Shown one piece after another: positions 34,169 to 42,845 of a stretch of 44,322 bases of DNA. The DNA comes from Myxococcales bacterium (GTDB lineage: Bacteria; Myxococcota_A; Bradymonadia; REDH01), in the NCBI GenBank assembly GCA_947496715.1, contig CANMDT010000012.1:1-44322 (forward strand), read 5' to 3'. The position numbers were made by a program, and so were the translations under genes. Numbering within the stretch: position 1 is the first letter of the stretch; each line of letters begins with the position of its first letter. The notes below the pieces were generated by a model that searched no databases, was not told the DNA's origin, and saw only the letters and a program-made list of their open reading frames with translations.

Positions 34169-36808
34169 ATGGCTGAGCAAATACTCCCCGCTGACGATAT
34201 CTTGGGCAGGGTCCGCTCGGGCAGCGACGCCTCCGAGGTCTGCCAAGCCCTCACCGAACTGCTCGACGAGCGCATCTCTCGCGCCGCCTCCGACATGCTC
34301 GGACCCGAGGGACTCGCCCACTTCCAGCTCATCGCGGTGGGCGGCTATGGGCGGCGCGAAATCTTCCCGCACGCCGACATCGACATCGTCATCCTCTACC
34401 GCGACCCGCTCGGCGACGACCTCCCCGCCGAACCGCTCGCCAGGCTCGAACGAGCAGCTCCCGGCTTCGGCGATCGCGTGCAGCGCATGCTCCTGCAGCT
34501 GCAGGACTCCGGGCTCCGACTCTCGGCCCGCGTCCGCTCCGTCTCCGAGCACCTCACGCTCATCGGCAACGACGTCACCGTCGCCACCGCCTCGCTCGAC
34601 AGCCGCCTGGTTGCCGGCAGCGATCAGGTCATGCCGGAGCCCTCCCTCACCGCCCTCGCTACCATCCGAAACAGCTTTGCGGGCGGCGCCGACGGCATCT
34701 GCGCACTCATCGAGGAGGGTCTCCACGCCCGCCACGAGCAGTTCGGCGGCTCGGCCTTCATGCTCGAGCCCCAGCTCAAGATGGGACGCGGCGGGCTCCG
34801 CGACGGTCACGCCGTACGATGGGCCGCGCAGGTTCGCTTCGGCACCTGTGACCTGCGTGCACTCGCGCGCGACGGACGCATCGGAGCGACCGACGCTGAG
34901 GCCTTCGAACAGGCCTTCGCCTTCATCGCCCGCGTCCGGCTCGTGCTCCATGCACTCTCCCGCTGGCGGAACGACCGGCTCGCCTTCGAGCGACAGCCCG
35001 ATGTCGCCCGCGGCATGGGCTTCGGCACGGGCACCGACGCAGACGCCGTCTCCGAACTCATGCGCTCGCTCTACAAGTTCGCATCGACCCTTGCCGAACT
35101 CGCTGAACGGTGGCTCGAAGAGTGGACCATTGCCGCCGAGCAGGCAACGCCCGAGCGCATCGCGCCCGGGATCCTTCGCATCGGCGAGCGGCTCGCACAC
35201 GACCCAGCCCTGCCCCCCTCCTCACTCGCCGATGTACGCCGGCTCCTGCAGGCCACCGTCCACCAGGAGCGGCCGCTCCACCCTGCAACGCGGACGCTCA
35301 TCCGTGAGCTAGCCGCCAAACTCGAGCCCGCGGCAGCCATCCACCCGGCTGCCATCGCGATGCTCCGTGAGGCCATCCTCACACCTACTCCGGACGGCCG
35401 ATTTCTGCGGCTCCTGCTCGAGCTTGACCTGCTCAGGACGCTCGTCCCCGAGTGGGCCCACCTCGTCGGCCACACCAGCCGCGATGTCCACCACGTCTAT
35501 ACCACCGACCGCCACCTCCTCGAATCCTTCCTCCGCATCGCCGGACTCGAGAAGGAGACCCCCGCCGCTCCCCGGTTCGTCACGGAGGCCTGGGCACAAC
35601 TTGGAACGCGCGAGCCCTGGCTCCGCGAAGCGATCCGGCTTGCCACCCTCTTCCACGATGTGGGCAAGGCGCTCGAGGGCGACCACAGCCTCATCGGTGC
35701 CGGCATGACCGCTGAAATCGCGCGCCGCATGGAGCTTCCGGCAGAGGCCATCGAACTCGCCCGATGGCTCGTCCTCGAGCACCTCCGGCTCGCACGCATC
35801 AGCCAACGTCGCGACCTGAGCGACCCGCGCACCATCGAGACCTTCGCCGGCTTCATTCGCCCGCCCGGCGAACTCCACGCCCTCGCCGTCCTGACCTGGG
35901 CCGACGCCACCTCCGTTAGCCCGCAGGGGACACTCTCCTGGAAGATTGAGCTGCTGCGCGGGCTCTACGAAGCCACCCGCCACTATCTCCACGGCACACC
36001 GGCACCCCCGCCCCATCTCGCCGAACGCCCGCCCATGCAGGCCGCCCTCCGCGATGGCTCGCTCTCCGACGACACGCTCCGCTGGCTCACCGCCGAGCTC
36101 TCTGATGCCCACTGGGCAGCCTTCAACGACGACGAACTCGGCACCGCTGTGGCCATGCTCGCAGAAGCGGCCGCAGCGCCCACACTGCGCGGACTCCGCC
36201 TCGATGCCGACGGTGCCGCAGGCTCGGCCGTCCTCTGGGTCTGCACCAAAGATAGGCCGCGGCTGCTCTTCGACCTCACCGCTGGCATCGCCGCTGACAG
36301 GGTCAACATCCTGCGCGCCCGCATCTTCACCACCAAGAGCGGATGGGTCGTCGACCGGTTCGACCTCGACTGGACAGACCCCGGCGGCAAGGCGCTCAGC
36401 GACCGGCGCAGCAAGCGGCTCCTCGCCACCATGGAGGACGTGCTCTCCGGCGCGACCAACACCGCCACGCTCCGTCAGAAGTGGCAGAGCGAGTCCAAGG
36501 CGCAGCCCCGCCACAGGCAGCCCATCCCGCTCAACGTAAAGCGGGCCCACGAACCCAACGTCACCGACCTCGTCATCGTCGAGGTCAAGTGTCGCGACCG
36601 CATCGGCCTCCTCGCAGACCTCTCGCTCGCCCTCTGGGAGCTCGGCTTCGAGATCGACCGCTCCATCATCTCCAGCGAAGGAGAGCGCGCCGTCGACACT
36701 TTCTATGTTCGCCCCAACACCGGGTGTACCGTTGCCGCAGACGACCTCGCAGCCGTCCTCAAAGCGCGCATGGAACTGACCGATGGATCCAACTCTCAGC
36801 CTGGATGA
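34169..36808 (+). CDS. glnD: Bifunctional uridylyltransferase/uridylyl-removing enzyme GlnD
   Basis: Nitrogen sensor that uridylylates and de-uridylylates PII proteins in response to glutamine (879 residues, normal length). The nucleotidyltransferase domain shows G-G-Y-G-R-R-E (58-64) and the metal-binding D-I-D (70-72). The HD domain has H-H-V-Y-T-T-D-R-H and L-F-H-D-V-G-K-A-L-E-G-D-H-S. Two ACT domains follow at the C-terminus: C-T-K-D-R-P-R-L-L-F-D-L-T and C-R-D-R-I-G-L-L-A-D-L-S. All catalytic residues are visible. ATG at 34169 is chosen over a TTG at 34118. The end overlaps xerD by 26 bases. Confidence 0.96.
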   Translation: MAEQILPADDILGRVRSGSDASEVCQALTELLDERISRAASDMLGPEGLAHFQLIAVGGYGRREIFPHADIDIVILYRDPLGDDLPAEPLARLERAAPGFGDRVQRMLLQLQDSGLRLSARVRSVSEHLTLIGNDVTVATASLDSRLVAGSDQVMPEPSLTALATIRNSFAGGADGICALIEEGLHARHEQFGGSAFMLEPQLKMGRGGLRDGHAVRWAAQVRFGTCDLRALARDGRIGATDAEAFEQAFAFIARVRLVLHALSRWRNDRLAFERQPDVARGMGFGTGTDADAVSELMRSLYKFASTLAELAERWLEEWTIAAEQATPERIAPGILRIGERLAHDPALPPSSLADVRRLLQATVHQERPLHPATRTLIRELAAKLEPAAAIHPAAIAMLREAILTPTPDGRFLRLLLELDLLRTLVPEWAHLVGHTSRDVHHVYTTDRHLLESFLRIAGLEKETPAAPRFVTEAWAQLGTREPWLREAIRLATLFHDVGKALEGDHSLIGAGMTAEIARRMELPAEAIELARWLVLEHLRLARISQRRDLSDPRTIETFAGFIRPPGELHALAVLTWADATSVSPQGTLSWKIELLRGLYEATRHYLHGTPAPPPHLAERPPMQAALRDGSLSDDTLRWLTAELSDAHWAAFNDDELGTAVAMLAEAAAAPTLRGLRLDADGAAGSAVLWVCTKDRPRLLFDLTAGIAADRVNILRARIFTTKSGWVVDRFDLDWTDPGGKALSDRRSKRLLATMEDVLSGATNTATLRQKWQSESKAQPRHRQPIPLNVKRAHEPNVTDLVIVEVKCRDRIGLLADLSLALWELGFEIDRSIISSEGERAVDTFYVRPNTGCTVAADDLAAVLKARMELTDGSNSQPG

Positions 36809-37697
36809 GGCCATCCAGCGCTACCTCGAGCACCTGAGCATCGAGCGCGGCCTCGCCAAGAACACGCTCGCGGCCTACGGCGCAGACCTCGCAGCCTTCA
36901 CAGCCTGGGCTGTCGAACATCGGCTCACCACCGCAGCCTCCGTCGGTACCCGCGACCTCAACACCTACCTGCTCGCACGACTCGACCAGGGGCTCAAGTC
37001 GCGAACCCTCGCGCGGAACATCGTAAGCCTGAGGCGCTTCTTCAAGTTCCTCCGCGTCGAGGCCCTCATCGAGGTCGACCCTGCTTCGCTCGTCGAGGTC
37101 CCCCGCGTCACCCGGAACCTGCCCAAGGTCTGGAGCGAAGAGGAGGTCGAACAGCTGCTCCGCGCGCCCAGCGAGGCGACCGACGAAGGGCTCCGCGACA
37201 TCGCCATGCTCGAGCTCCTCTACGCCACCGGCCTCCGCGTGAGCGAGCTGGTGCTGCTCCCCGTCACAGGCCTCTACCTCGAAAGCGGCTTCATCCGCGT
37301 CTGGGGCAAAGGCAGCAAGGAGCGCATCGTGCCTCTCGGCGATGTGGCCGGCGACGCCATACGACGCTGGATGGATGGGCCGCGTCAGCGCCTCCTCGCA
37401 CTCTCGGGCAAGAACAGCTCCACCGCGGTCTTCATCTCCGCACGCGGCGGACCGCTCACCCGGCAGGGATTCTGGAAAAACCTCAAGCGCTACGCCTACA
37501 TCGCAGGGCTGGACGACAGTATCTCGCCCCACAAACTGCGCCACTGCTTCGCCACCCACCTGCTCCGCCACGGCGCGGATCTTCGGGCGCTGCAGGCGAT
37601 GCTAGGCCATGCCGACCTTTCGACCACGCAGATCTACACCCTGGTCACCCGCGACCGAATGAAGCGGGTGCACACCGAGCATCATCCGCGCGGTTAG
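36783..37697 (+). CDS. xerD: Site-specific tyrosine recombinase XerD
   Basis: 304-residue chromosome-dimer resolvase acting at dif. The N-terminal SAM-like core-binding domain (10-95) is followed by the catalytic domain with all six catalytic positions: Arg152 (T-G-L-R-V-S-E-L), Lys176/Lys179 region (G-K-G-S-K-E-R), His250 and Arg253 (H-K-L-R-H), His276 (L-G-H-A-D-L-S-T-T-Q) and Tyr285. The C-terminus H-P-R-G is typical for XerD; XerC cannot be fully excluded. It overlaps glnD and shares four bases with the convergent lipoprotein gene. No phage or integron context is present, so this is the housekeeping enzyme. Confidence 0.93.
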   Translation: MDPTLSLDEAIQRYLEHLSIERGLAKNTLAAYGADLAAFTAWAVEHRLTTAASVGTRDLNTYLLARLDQGLKSRTLARNIVSLRRFFKFLRVEALIEVDPASLVEVPRVTRNLPKVWSEEEVEQLLRAPSEATDEGLRDIAMLELLYATGLRVSELVLLPVTGLYLESGFIRVWGKGSKERIVPLGDVAGDAIRRWMDGPRQRLLALSGKNSSTAVFISARGGPLTRQGFWKNLKRYAYIAGLDDSISPHKLRHCFATHLLRHGADLRALQAMLGHADLSTTQIYTLVTRDRMKRVHTEHHPRG

Positions 37698-40600
37698 CGC
37701 GCGCAGACGCCGTTGAGCGCGCCGGGCGTGCCGAGGTTGGCCGTCGCGTCGTAACGGGCGGTGGAGAGGCACCAGTTCAGCACGCTGTCGTTCGACGCGA
37801 CGCTGTTGGAGACCTGCATCGAGGCTCCGGCAGCCACCGGCCAGCTGCCTGTCCAGGAGACGTTATCGATGGTCACGCCCGCCATCCGAAGTTCGAGCGA
37901 GCCAGGCGTCACCGCGGTCGTCCCAGAGCCGTAGAGGATGTTCACCAGACCGCCCGCGGCACCCGAGGTGGTGCCGAAGACGATGAGGCCGTTGGCGGGA
38001 AGCACATTGCCCTCGCCCAGCTGTGCCGCAACCGCGCCGTTGATGACCACCTGAAGCCCCGTCAGGTCCACATCGGCAGAAGTCCGGTTGCGCACCTCAA
38101 ACCACTGGAAGTTGGAGTCGGGCTCTTCGGCGGGCAGCAGCATGATCTCGGTGATCTCAGCGAAGGCTGTCACGCTCGCGGGGCAAGGGCTGTTGAGGAA
38201 GCCGGGGGTCGCGACGAGGCCGATGTCGAAGCTCTCGGTCGCAAGGCACCAGCTGGCCGCCGCGGTCGGCGCAGAGCGGTAACTCCGGGGCTCGAGCTGC
38301 GTCGAAGCCTCGAGCGATGTTGCGATGCCGCTGGCAAAGTCGATCTGCGCGACGGGCGTGGAGCCGGCGAGCAGGGCGAGGGAATCGGTCGGATGCAGAT
38401 CGGGGAACGCATCGCTGACGAAGGTGGGAACGATGTCGCCGATGATGGCGGTGCTGCTCGCGAGCACGCCGTAGTCGCCGGGGCCGATGGGCTCCGCCGC
38501 GCCGATGAAGAGCGTCTGGGCTCCGGCACGGATCGTCAGACCGCGGAGGTCGAGCGTGCGCGCGGTGATGTTCTTCACCTCGAACCAGGCGCCGCCCGTA
38601 GACCCCGTGAAGCTCGCCTCGGTGATGATGAGTTCGCCGGCCGCAACCGTCGCGACAGGGAGTTGGCAGAGACCACCGGAGCAGACCCTGCCGATGAGCG
38701 TGCAGTCCTCATACGACAGCGCGGCAGCGTAGTCGCAGCCTCCATCCACGCAGACACCCTCGGCGACCGTCACGGACTGATCGCCAGCGCAGTATGGGGC
38801 ATCGAAGGCGGGGCAGGTTACCTCGTAGCAGGGGTCGGTAGAGACACAGGCACCATCGGTGCAGACCGCGCCGCTGGCGGTGCAGTCGACCGTGCCGTTC
38901 GGGTAGTCGCAGGCGCCCGTTGCAGCGTTGCAGCTGCCCACGCCGTTGTAGAGTCGAACAATCGCTCCGCTCACGCAGCTATCAGCCGGGGGCGCATCGC
39001 AGGTCACGCCGGCGCAGCGGTCCACCGACTGGCAGGCGGCGTCGGCACACTCGCCGCCGGCCAGCGCACAATCTGTCTCGTTCCGCTGATAGTTGCAGTC
39101 ACCCAACAGGCAGAGGCCGGCTCGGTCGAACGTCACAGCGGTGTCGCCAACGCAGAGATTCGCCGGCGGAGTGACACAGCTCACGCCGAGACAGAGGTTG
39201 GGGATCTCGCAGGCGCCTGACAGGCAGTAGCCGCCCTCGGCAGCGCAGTCCTCGAAGGCCTCCGCGTAGAAGCAGTCGCCGGCGATGCAACTTCCCGGCA
39301 GCGCATAGGTGACGGCTGAGCCACCGGCGCAGGCGGGTGCGGGGGGCGTGTTGCAGGTGATGCCGGCGCAGAGGTCGTTCGGCAGGCAGCCGCCAGAAAC
39401 GCAGGTGGCGGCGTTGGCAGTGCAGTCGGTGTTGAGAGGCGCATACTCGCAGACGCCCGTGCCCGGATTGCAGAGGCCCTCGCCGAAGCTGCGAAGGTTC
39501 TCACCGATGCAACGATTCGCAGGGGGCTCGGTGCAGACGACGCCCTCACACAGGTCGATGTTGAGGCAGGCTGCGTCCTCGCAGGTGCTGCCGCGCGCGC
39601 CACAATCCACGCGGGTCTCCGTGTAGCCGCAGGCCCCACGAATGCAGCTCCCGTTGGCGGGGTAGCGCACTGCTACGTTGCCGTCGCAGACGCTCACGGG
39701 AGGGGTGATGCAGTCGGCCACGTTGCAGGATCCCGAGTAGTCGCACTCGCCACCGAGACAGGTGCCACCGTAGGCGCCGCAATCCTCGCTGGTCTCTGGA
39801 TAGAAACAATCACCATCGCGGCAGCTGCCGGCGCTGCCGAAGGCGACGGCCACTTCGCCCACACAGGTTGGCGCGGGCGCCGCATCGCAGGTCACGCCGA
39901 GACAGGCGGCAGGGTCGGTGCAGAAGCCATCCTGACAGATGAAGCCGCGCGCAGCGCAGTTGGTCCGAACAACGCTGTATCCGCAGCTGCCCGCGTCGCA
40001 GAGACCCGGTAGCGTAGAGACCACCGAGACGGTGCCCTCGCAGACGGCGACGGGCGGCGCGGCGCAGCTCACGCCGGCGCAGAGGTCTGGCGGAAGGCAC
40101 CGACCGCCGGAGCACTCCAGCCCTGTCGCCGAGCAGTCGATGTCTGTGGGCGTGGAGTACTCACAGGCGCGGGTCCGCGGGTTGCAGACGCCGAGGAAGG
40201 TGTGGGCGATTGCGCCCTCGCAGGTGGCGCCAATCGGCGCGTTGCAGACAACGCCGGCGCAGGGGTCGCCCACCGGGAGCTGGCAGGTGCCAGACACGCA
40301 GCGAAGCCCCGTTGAGGCGCAGTCGGTCTCGTTGGTGTTGTAGGAGCAGCTCCCCGTCGCAGCCTCGCAGCTACCTGAAGCGTCGTAGCCCGTCGCGACA
40401 GTGCCGCGGCAGAAGGGCGCTGGAGGCGCATCACAGCTCACGCCGCTGCAGCGGTCCACGGCCACGCAGGCGCCATCAATGCAGTCGTTCGCGCCCGCAC
40501 AGGCGGTACGAACCTCCTGGTAGCTGCAGGTTCCACCGTCACAGATACCCGCCGTGGGGTAGGCTACCGCAGTGCGGCCATCACAGAAGGCGGCCGGCGG

Positions 40601-41053
40601 AGCATCGCAGGTCACGCCGTCGCAAGGCAGCGGCGCGCGACAAAATCCGGCGTCGCATACCTGTCCCGCGGCAGCACAATCGGTGTCGGTCGTCGCGTAG
40701 ACGCAGGCGCCATCGGTGCAGGTTCCAGCAGCATCGGCCACCACAGCCACCGTCGCGTTGCAGCGCGGCTCCGGCGGCGCGTTGCAGGTCACGCCGTCGC
40801 AGGGATCAACCGGGGGCGGGCTGCAGGCCCCTGCCTCACAGCCGTTCGGACACTCCGTCCGAATGGGCACCCACTGGCAGGTTCCTTCCACGCACTGACC
40901 GCCTCCAAGCGCCGAGACCTGCACAGCGCCGTCGCAGACCGGGTCCGGAATCCGCGTGCAATCCTCGGTGCAGGTCACCGTGCTGCCGCTGTCTTCGCCA
41001 CAGGCGGTCAGCAGGAGCAGAGCAGAAATGATCAGGGCAACGCGCTTGAACAT
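37694..41053 (-). CDS. Giant cysteine-rich lipoprotein with two C-terminal lamin-tail domains
   Basis: 1119 residues. Lipoprotein signal with lipobox L-T-A-C (Cys18), Gly at +2, so outer-membrane sorting is likely. Residues 28-802 are 13 tandem modules of 58-63 residues; the first is shortened, the others have eight cysteines, often beginning C-x-G-V-x-C-x-x-P-P. Two lamin-tail-like beta domains follow: about 803-960 (G-E-L-I-I-T-E, W-F-E-V-K-N, then S-W-C-L-A-T) and 961-1119 (A-E-I-T-E-I-M, W-F-E-V-R-N, N-W-C-L-S-T). The W-C-L-x-T and G-T-P-G-A-L-N ends are typical of bacterial exported lamin-tail domains. The ATG at 41053 is chosen for the lipoprotein signal. Predicted to be a disulfide-rich surface stalk with two binding heads; ligand unknown. 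Confidence 0.82.
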   Translation of the reverse strand: MFKRVALIISALLLLTACGEDSGSTVTCTEDCTRIPDPVCDGAVQVSALGGGQCVEGTCQWVPIRTECPNGCEAGACSPPPVDPCDGVTCNAPPEPRCNATVAVVADAAGTCTDGACVYATTDTDCAAAGQVCDAGFCRAPLPCDGVTCDAPPAAFCDGRTAVAYPTAGICDGGTCSYQEVRTACAGANDCIDGACVAVDRCSGVSCDAPPAPFCRGTVATGYDASGSCEAATGSCSYNTNETDCASTGLRCVSGTCQLPVGDPCAGVVCNAPIGATCEGAIAHTFLGVCNPRTRACEYSTPTDIDCSATGLECSGGRCLPPDLCAGVSCAAPPVAVCEGTVSVVSTLPGLCDAGSCGYSVVRTNCAARGFICQDGFCTDPAACLGVTCDAAPAPTCVGEVAVAFGSAGSCRDGDCFYPETSEDCGAYGGTCLGGECDYSGSCNVADCITPPVSVCDGNVAVRYPANGSCIRGACGYTETRVDCGARGSTCEDAACLNIDLCEGVVCTEPPANRCIGENLRSFGEGLCNPGTGVCEYAPLNTDCTANAATCVSGGCLPNDLCAGITCNTPPAPACAGGSAVTYALPGSCIAGDCFYAEAFEDCAAEGGYCLSGACEIPNLCLGVSCVTPPANLCVGDTAVTFDRAGLCLLGDCNYQRNETDCALAGGECADAACQSVDRCAGVTCDAPPADSCVSGAIVRLYNGVGSCNAATGACDYPNGTVDCTASGAVCTDGACVSTDPCYEVTCPAFDAPYCAGDQSVTVAEGVCVDGGCDYAAALSYEDCTLIGRVCSGGLCQLPVATVAAGELIITEASFTGSTGGAWFEVKNITARTLDLRGLTIRAGAQTLFIGAAEPIGPGDYGVLASSTAIIGDIVPTFVSDAFPDLHPTDSLALLAGSTPVAQIDFASGIATSLEASTQLEPRSYRSAPTAAASWCLATESFDIGLVATPGFLNSPCPASVTAFAEITEIMLLPAEEPDSNFQWFEVRNRTSADVDLTGLQVVINGAVAAQLGEGNVLPANGLIVFGTTSGAAGGLVNILYGSGTTAVTPGSLELRMAGVTIDNVSWTGSWPVAAGASMQVSNSVASNDSVLNWCLSTARYDATANLGTPGALNGVCAR
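38648..40972 (-). repeat. Tandem array of 13 cysteine modules (about 177 bp each)
   Basis: Protein-coding tandem repeat within the giant lipoprotein. Six modules are exactly 59 codons; the others vary from 58 to 63. The consensus cysteine gaps are 4-7-13-4-8-6-4. At DNA level the segment coding C-D-A-P-P is the best conserved (recurring GCATCGCAGGTCACGCCG-like stretch on the plus strand). The rest has diverged, so the array is old rather than freshly amplified. Confidence 0.85.
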
Positions 41054-41251
41054 GGGGGCATCCGATAACGGCAGGATGGGGCGAGGGGGCACCGCAACTG
41101 AATGTCGGGAACCTACTCTCCGCGCGGCAGTTAGTCCCGCCCTCTCGACCATTCAAGACAGGAGCCGCCGAAAGGCGGGCGTGTGACAGGAGCAAACGCG
41201 GAGGCGCGGCGAAGATTCGACGGGCTTCACAAACCACACTACCCTGCGCCC
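41054..41251. promoter_or_regulatory. Divergent intergenic region, giant lipoprotein and scpA
   Basis: 198 bases, the longest non-coding stretch in the window. It should contain promoters for the lipoprotein gene and for scpA-scpB-rluB. It includes a small perfect hairpin, CCGCC-GAAA-GGCGG (41165-41178), with a GNRA-type loop. No T tract follows it, so a terminator is unlikely. No standard promoter boxes could be assigned. Confidence 0.4.
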
Positions 41252-42055
41252 ATGCTCTTCAGTGGCCAGCCTCTGCACCTTCAGGTCGGTGAGTTCGAAG
41301 GTCCGCTCGACCTCCTGCTCCACCTCATCAAGACCCACGCGGTCGACATCTTCGACATCCCCATCTCCTTCATCACGGAGAAGTATCTCGCCTATATCGA
41401 CGAGATGCGGGAGCTCGATCTGGGTGTCGCCGGTGAGTACCTCGTCATGGCGGCCACGCTGATACAGATCAAAAGCCAGATGCTGCTCCCCAAGCCGGAG
41501 ACCGCAGAGGCCGACGATGGCGACGGAGCACTGGCGGACCCCCGCGAGATGCTCGTTCGGCGCCTCCTTGAGTACCAGCGCTACAAAAATGCAGCACGGT
41601 TGCTTACCGAGCGCGAACTCATCGACCGCGACGTGTTTCGGCGCCCCTCCCGCGCCGATGAGCTGGTCAAGGAGATCGGACCGCCCGAACTCGTCCCCAT
41701 CGAAATCTTCCAGCTGCTCTCCGCGCTCAGTGAGCTCCTCAAAGGCAAGCCGGCAGAGGTCATCCGTGAGATTTCTCCAGACCGTCTCACCGTGCGACAG
41801 CAAATGACCACGATCGCGGAGCACCTCCGCAAACAGCCCCGCGCCGCCCTGCTGGAGCTGGTCTATCTCAATTGCGAGGAGCCGACCCGGCTCGATGTCG
41901 TCATCACCTTCCTCGCCATCCTCGAACTCACCAAGCTCAAGATCATCCGTATCACCCAGACCAGCCTTACAGCCCGCGATCTCTACATCGAGCGGGCCGT
42001 CGCCGACTGGGACCCGGACAGCGCATGGCTTGACGGCGGCGGCGAGCCTCTCTAG
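41252..42055 (+). CDS. scpA: Segregation and condensation protein ScpA
   Basis: Kleisin subunit that closes the SMC ring in chromosome condensation (267 residues). The N-terminal F-E-G-P-L-D-L-L-L-H-L-I-K motif, D-I-F-D-I-P-I and the helix E-Y-L-V-M-A-A-T-L-I-Q-I-K-S-Q-M-L-L-P are diagnostic. The C-terminal winged-helix part contains V-V-I-T-F-L-A-I-L-E-L-T-K-L. ATG at 41252 is preferred to a GTG at 41183 because family similarity begins about ten residues after it. Followed by scpB after a short gap. Confidence 0.95.
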   Translation: MLFSGQPLHLQVGEFEGPLDLLLHLIKTHAVDIFDIPISFITEKYLAYIDEMRELDLGVAGEYLVMAATLIQIKSQMLLPKPETAEADDGDGALADPREMLVRRLLEYQRYKNAARLLTERELIDRDVFRRPSRADELVKEIGPPELVPIEIFQLLSALSELLKGKPAEVIREISPDRLTVRQQMTTIAEHLRKQPRAALLELVYLNCEEPTRLDVVITFLAILELTKLKIIRITQTSLTARDLYIERAVADWDPDSAWLDGGGEPL

Positions 42056-42089
42056 CGGCCTCCCAACAACCTAAACCGCGATTGTCGTG

Positions 42090-42845
42090 ATGACAAACCA
42101 ACCCGAATCTGACCTCGGCTCCGTGCTCGAGGCTATCCTCTTCGCCGCAGAGCGACCTCTCTCTCTCCTCGAACTCTCCGAAGTGATCCGGACGGTAGAG
42201 GAGGTGATCATCGAGCCCGAAAGCATTCAGGCGCTGCTCGAAGGTCTGCGGGCCAGGCTTCAGGCAGAGGGCCGCGGCTTCGACCTCGTCCCCGTCGCAG
42301 GCGGCTGGGAGTTCCGCACGCGCGCCGCCTATGCCGACTATGTGCATGTGCTCTTCAGGCGGAAACCGCAGCGCCTCCACCGCGCCGGCCTCGAAGTGCT
42401 GGCCATCATCGCCTACCGCCAGCCCGTCACGCGGCCGGAAATCGACGACATCCGCGGTGTCGACAGCTCCAATACCCTGCGCCAGCTCCTCGAGCGCAAC
42501 CTCATCCGCATCCTTGGAAAATCCGATGAGGTCGGACGGCCGCTCATCTACGGCACCACTTCAGAATTTCTCGCCTTTTTTGGCATGCAGAATCTCGCCG
42601 AGTTGCCCACCCTGCGCGAGTTCACCGAGCTGACCGAAGAGCACATCGTCAAGCTCCAGGCGCTCGACCAGACCCTCAACGCCAACCTCCAGACTGTGCT
42701 GCCGCTCGACCCGAATGGCCTCGCTGGAATCGCGCTCGGCGCCGTCCCGGCCGGCGAGCGCGCCGCCTATCAACCAGACCTTGACCCTACTGCCGATAAC
42801 CCCACCGAGGGCGGCGACCACCTTGACGAGGAACCCCGTGGCTGA
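42090..42845 (+). CDS. scpB: Segregation and condensation protein ScpB
   Basis: Winged-helix partner of ScpA in the SMC-ScpAB condensin (251 residues). L-G-S-V-L-E-A-I-L-F-A-A-E-R-P-L begins the first winged helix, and the diagnostic L-E-V-L-A-I-I-A-Y-R-Q-P-V-T-R-P-E-I-D-D-I-R-G-V is intact, followed by G-R-P-L-I-Y-G-T-T-S-E-F-L. The tail after residue 195 is a low-complexity acidic extension. ATG at 42090 is immediately preceded by an in-frame GTG, and either could be used. The end overlaps the rluB-type gene by eight bases. Confidence 0.95.
   Translation: MTNQPESDLGSVLEAILFAAERPLSLLELSEVIRTVEEVIIEPESIQALLEGLRARLQAEGRGFDLVPVAGGWEFRTRAAYADYVHVLFRRKPQRLHRAGLEVLAIIAYRQPVTRPEIDDIRGVDSSNTLRQLLERNLIRILGKSDEVGRPLIYGTTSEFLAFFGMQNLAELPTLREFTELTEEHIVKLQALDQTLNANLQTVLPLDPNGLAGIALGAVPAGERAAYQPDLDPTADNPTEGGDHLDEEPRG

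Noticed and set aside
36783-37697. Integrase of a mobile element
   Set aside because: The sequence has XerD motifs, overlaps glnD and has no attachment-site repeats, phage or transposon genes around it.
38648-40972. CRISPR-like regular spacing of about 177 bases
   Set aside because: Period and conservation follow the cysteine modules of a coding sequence.
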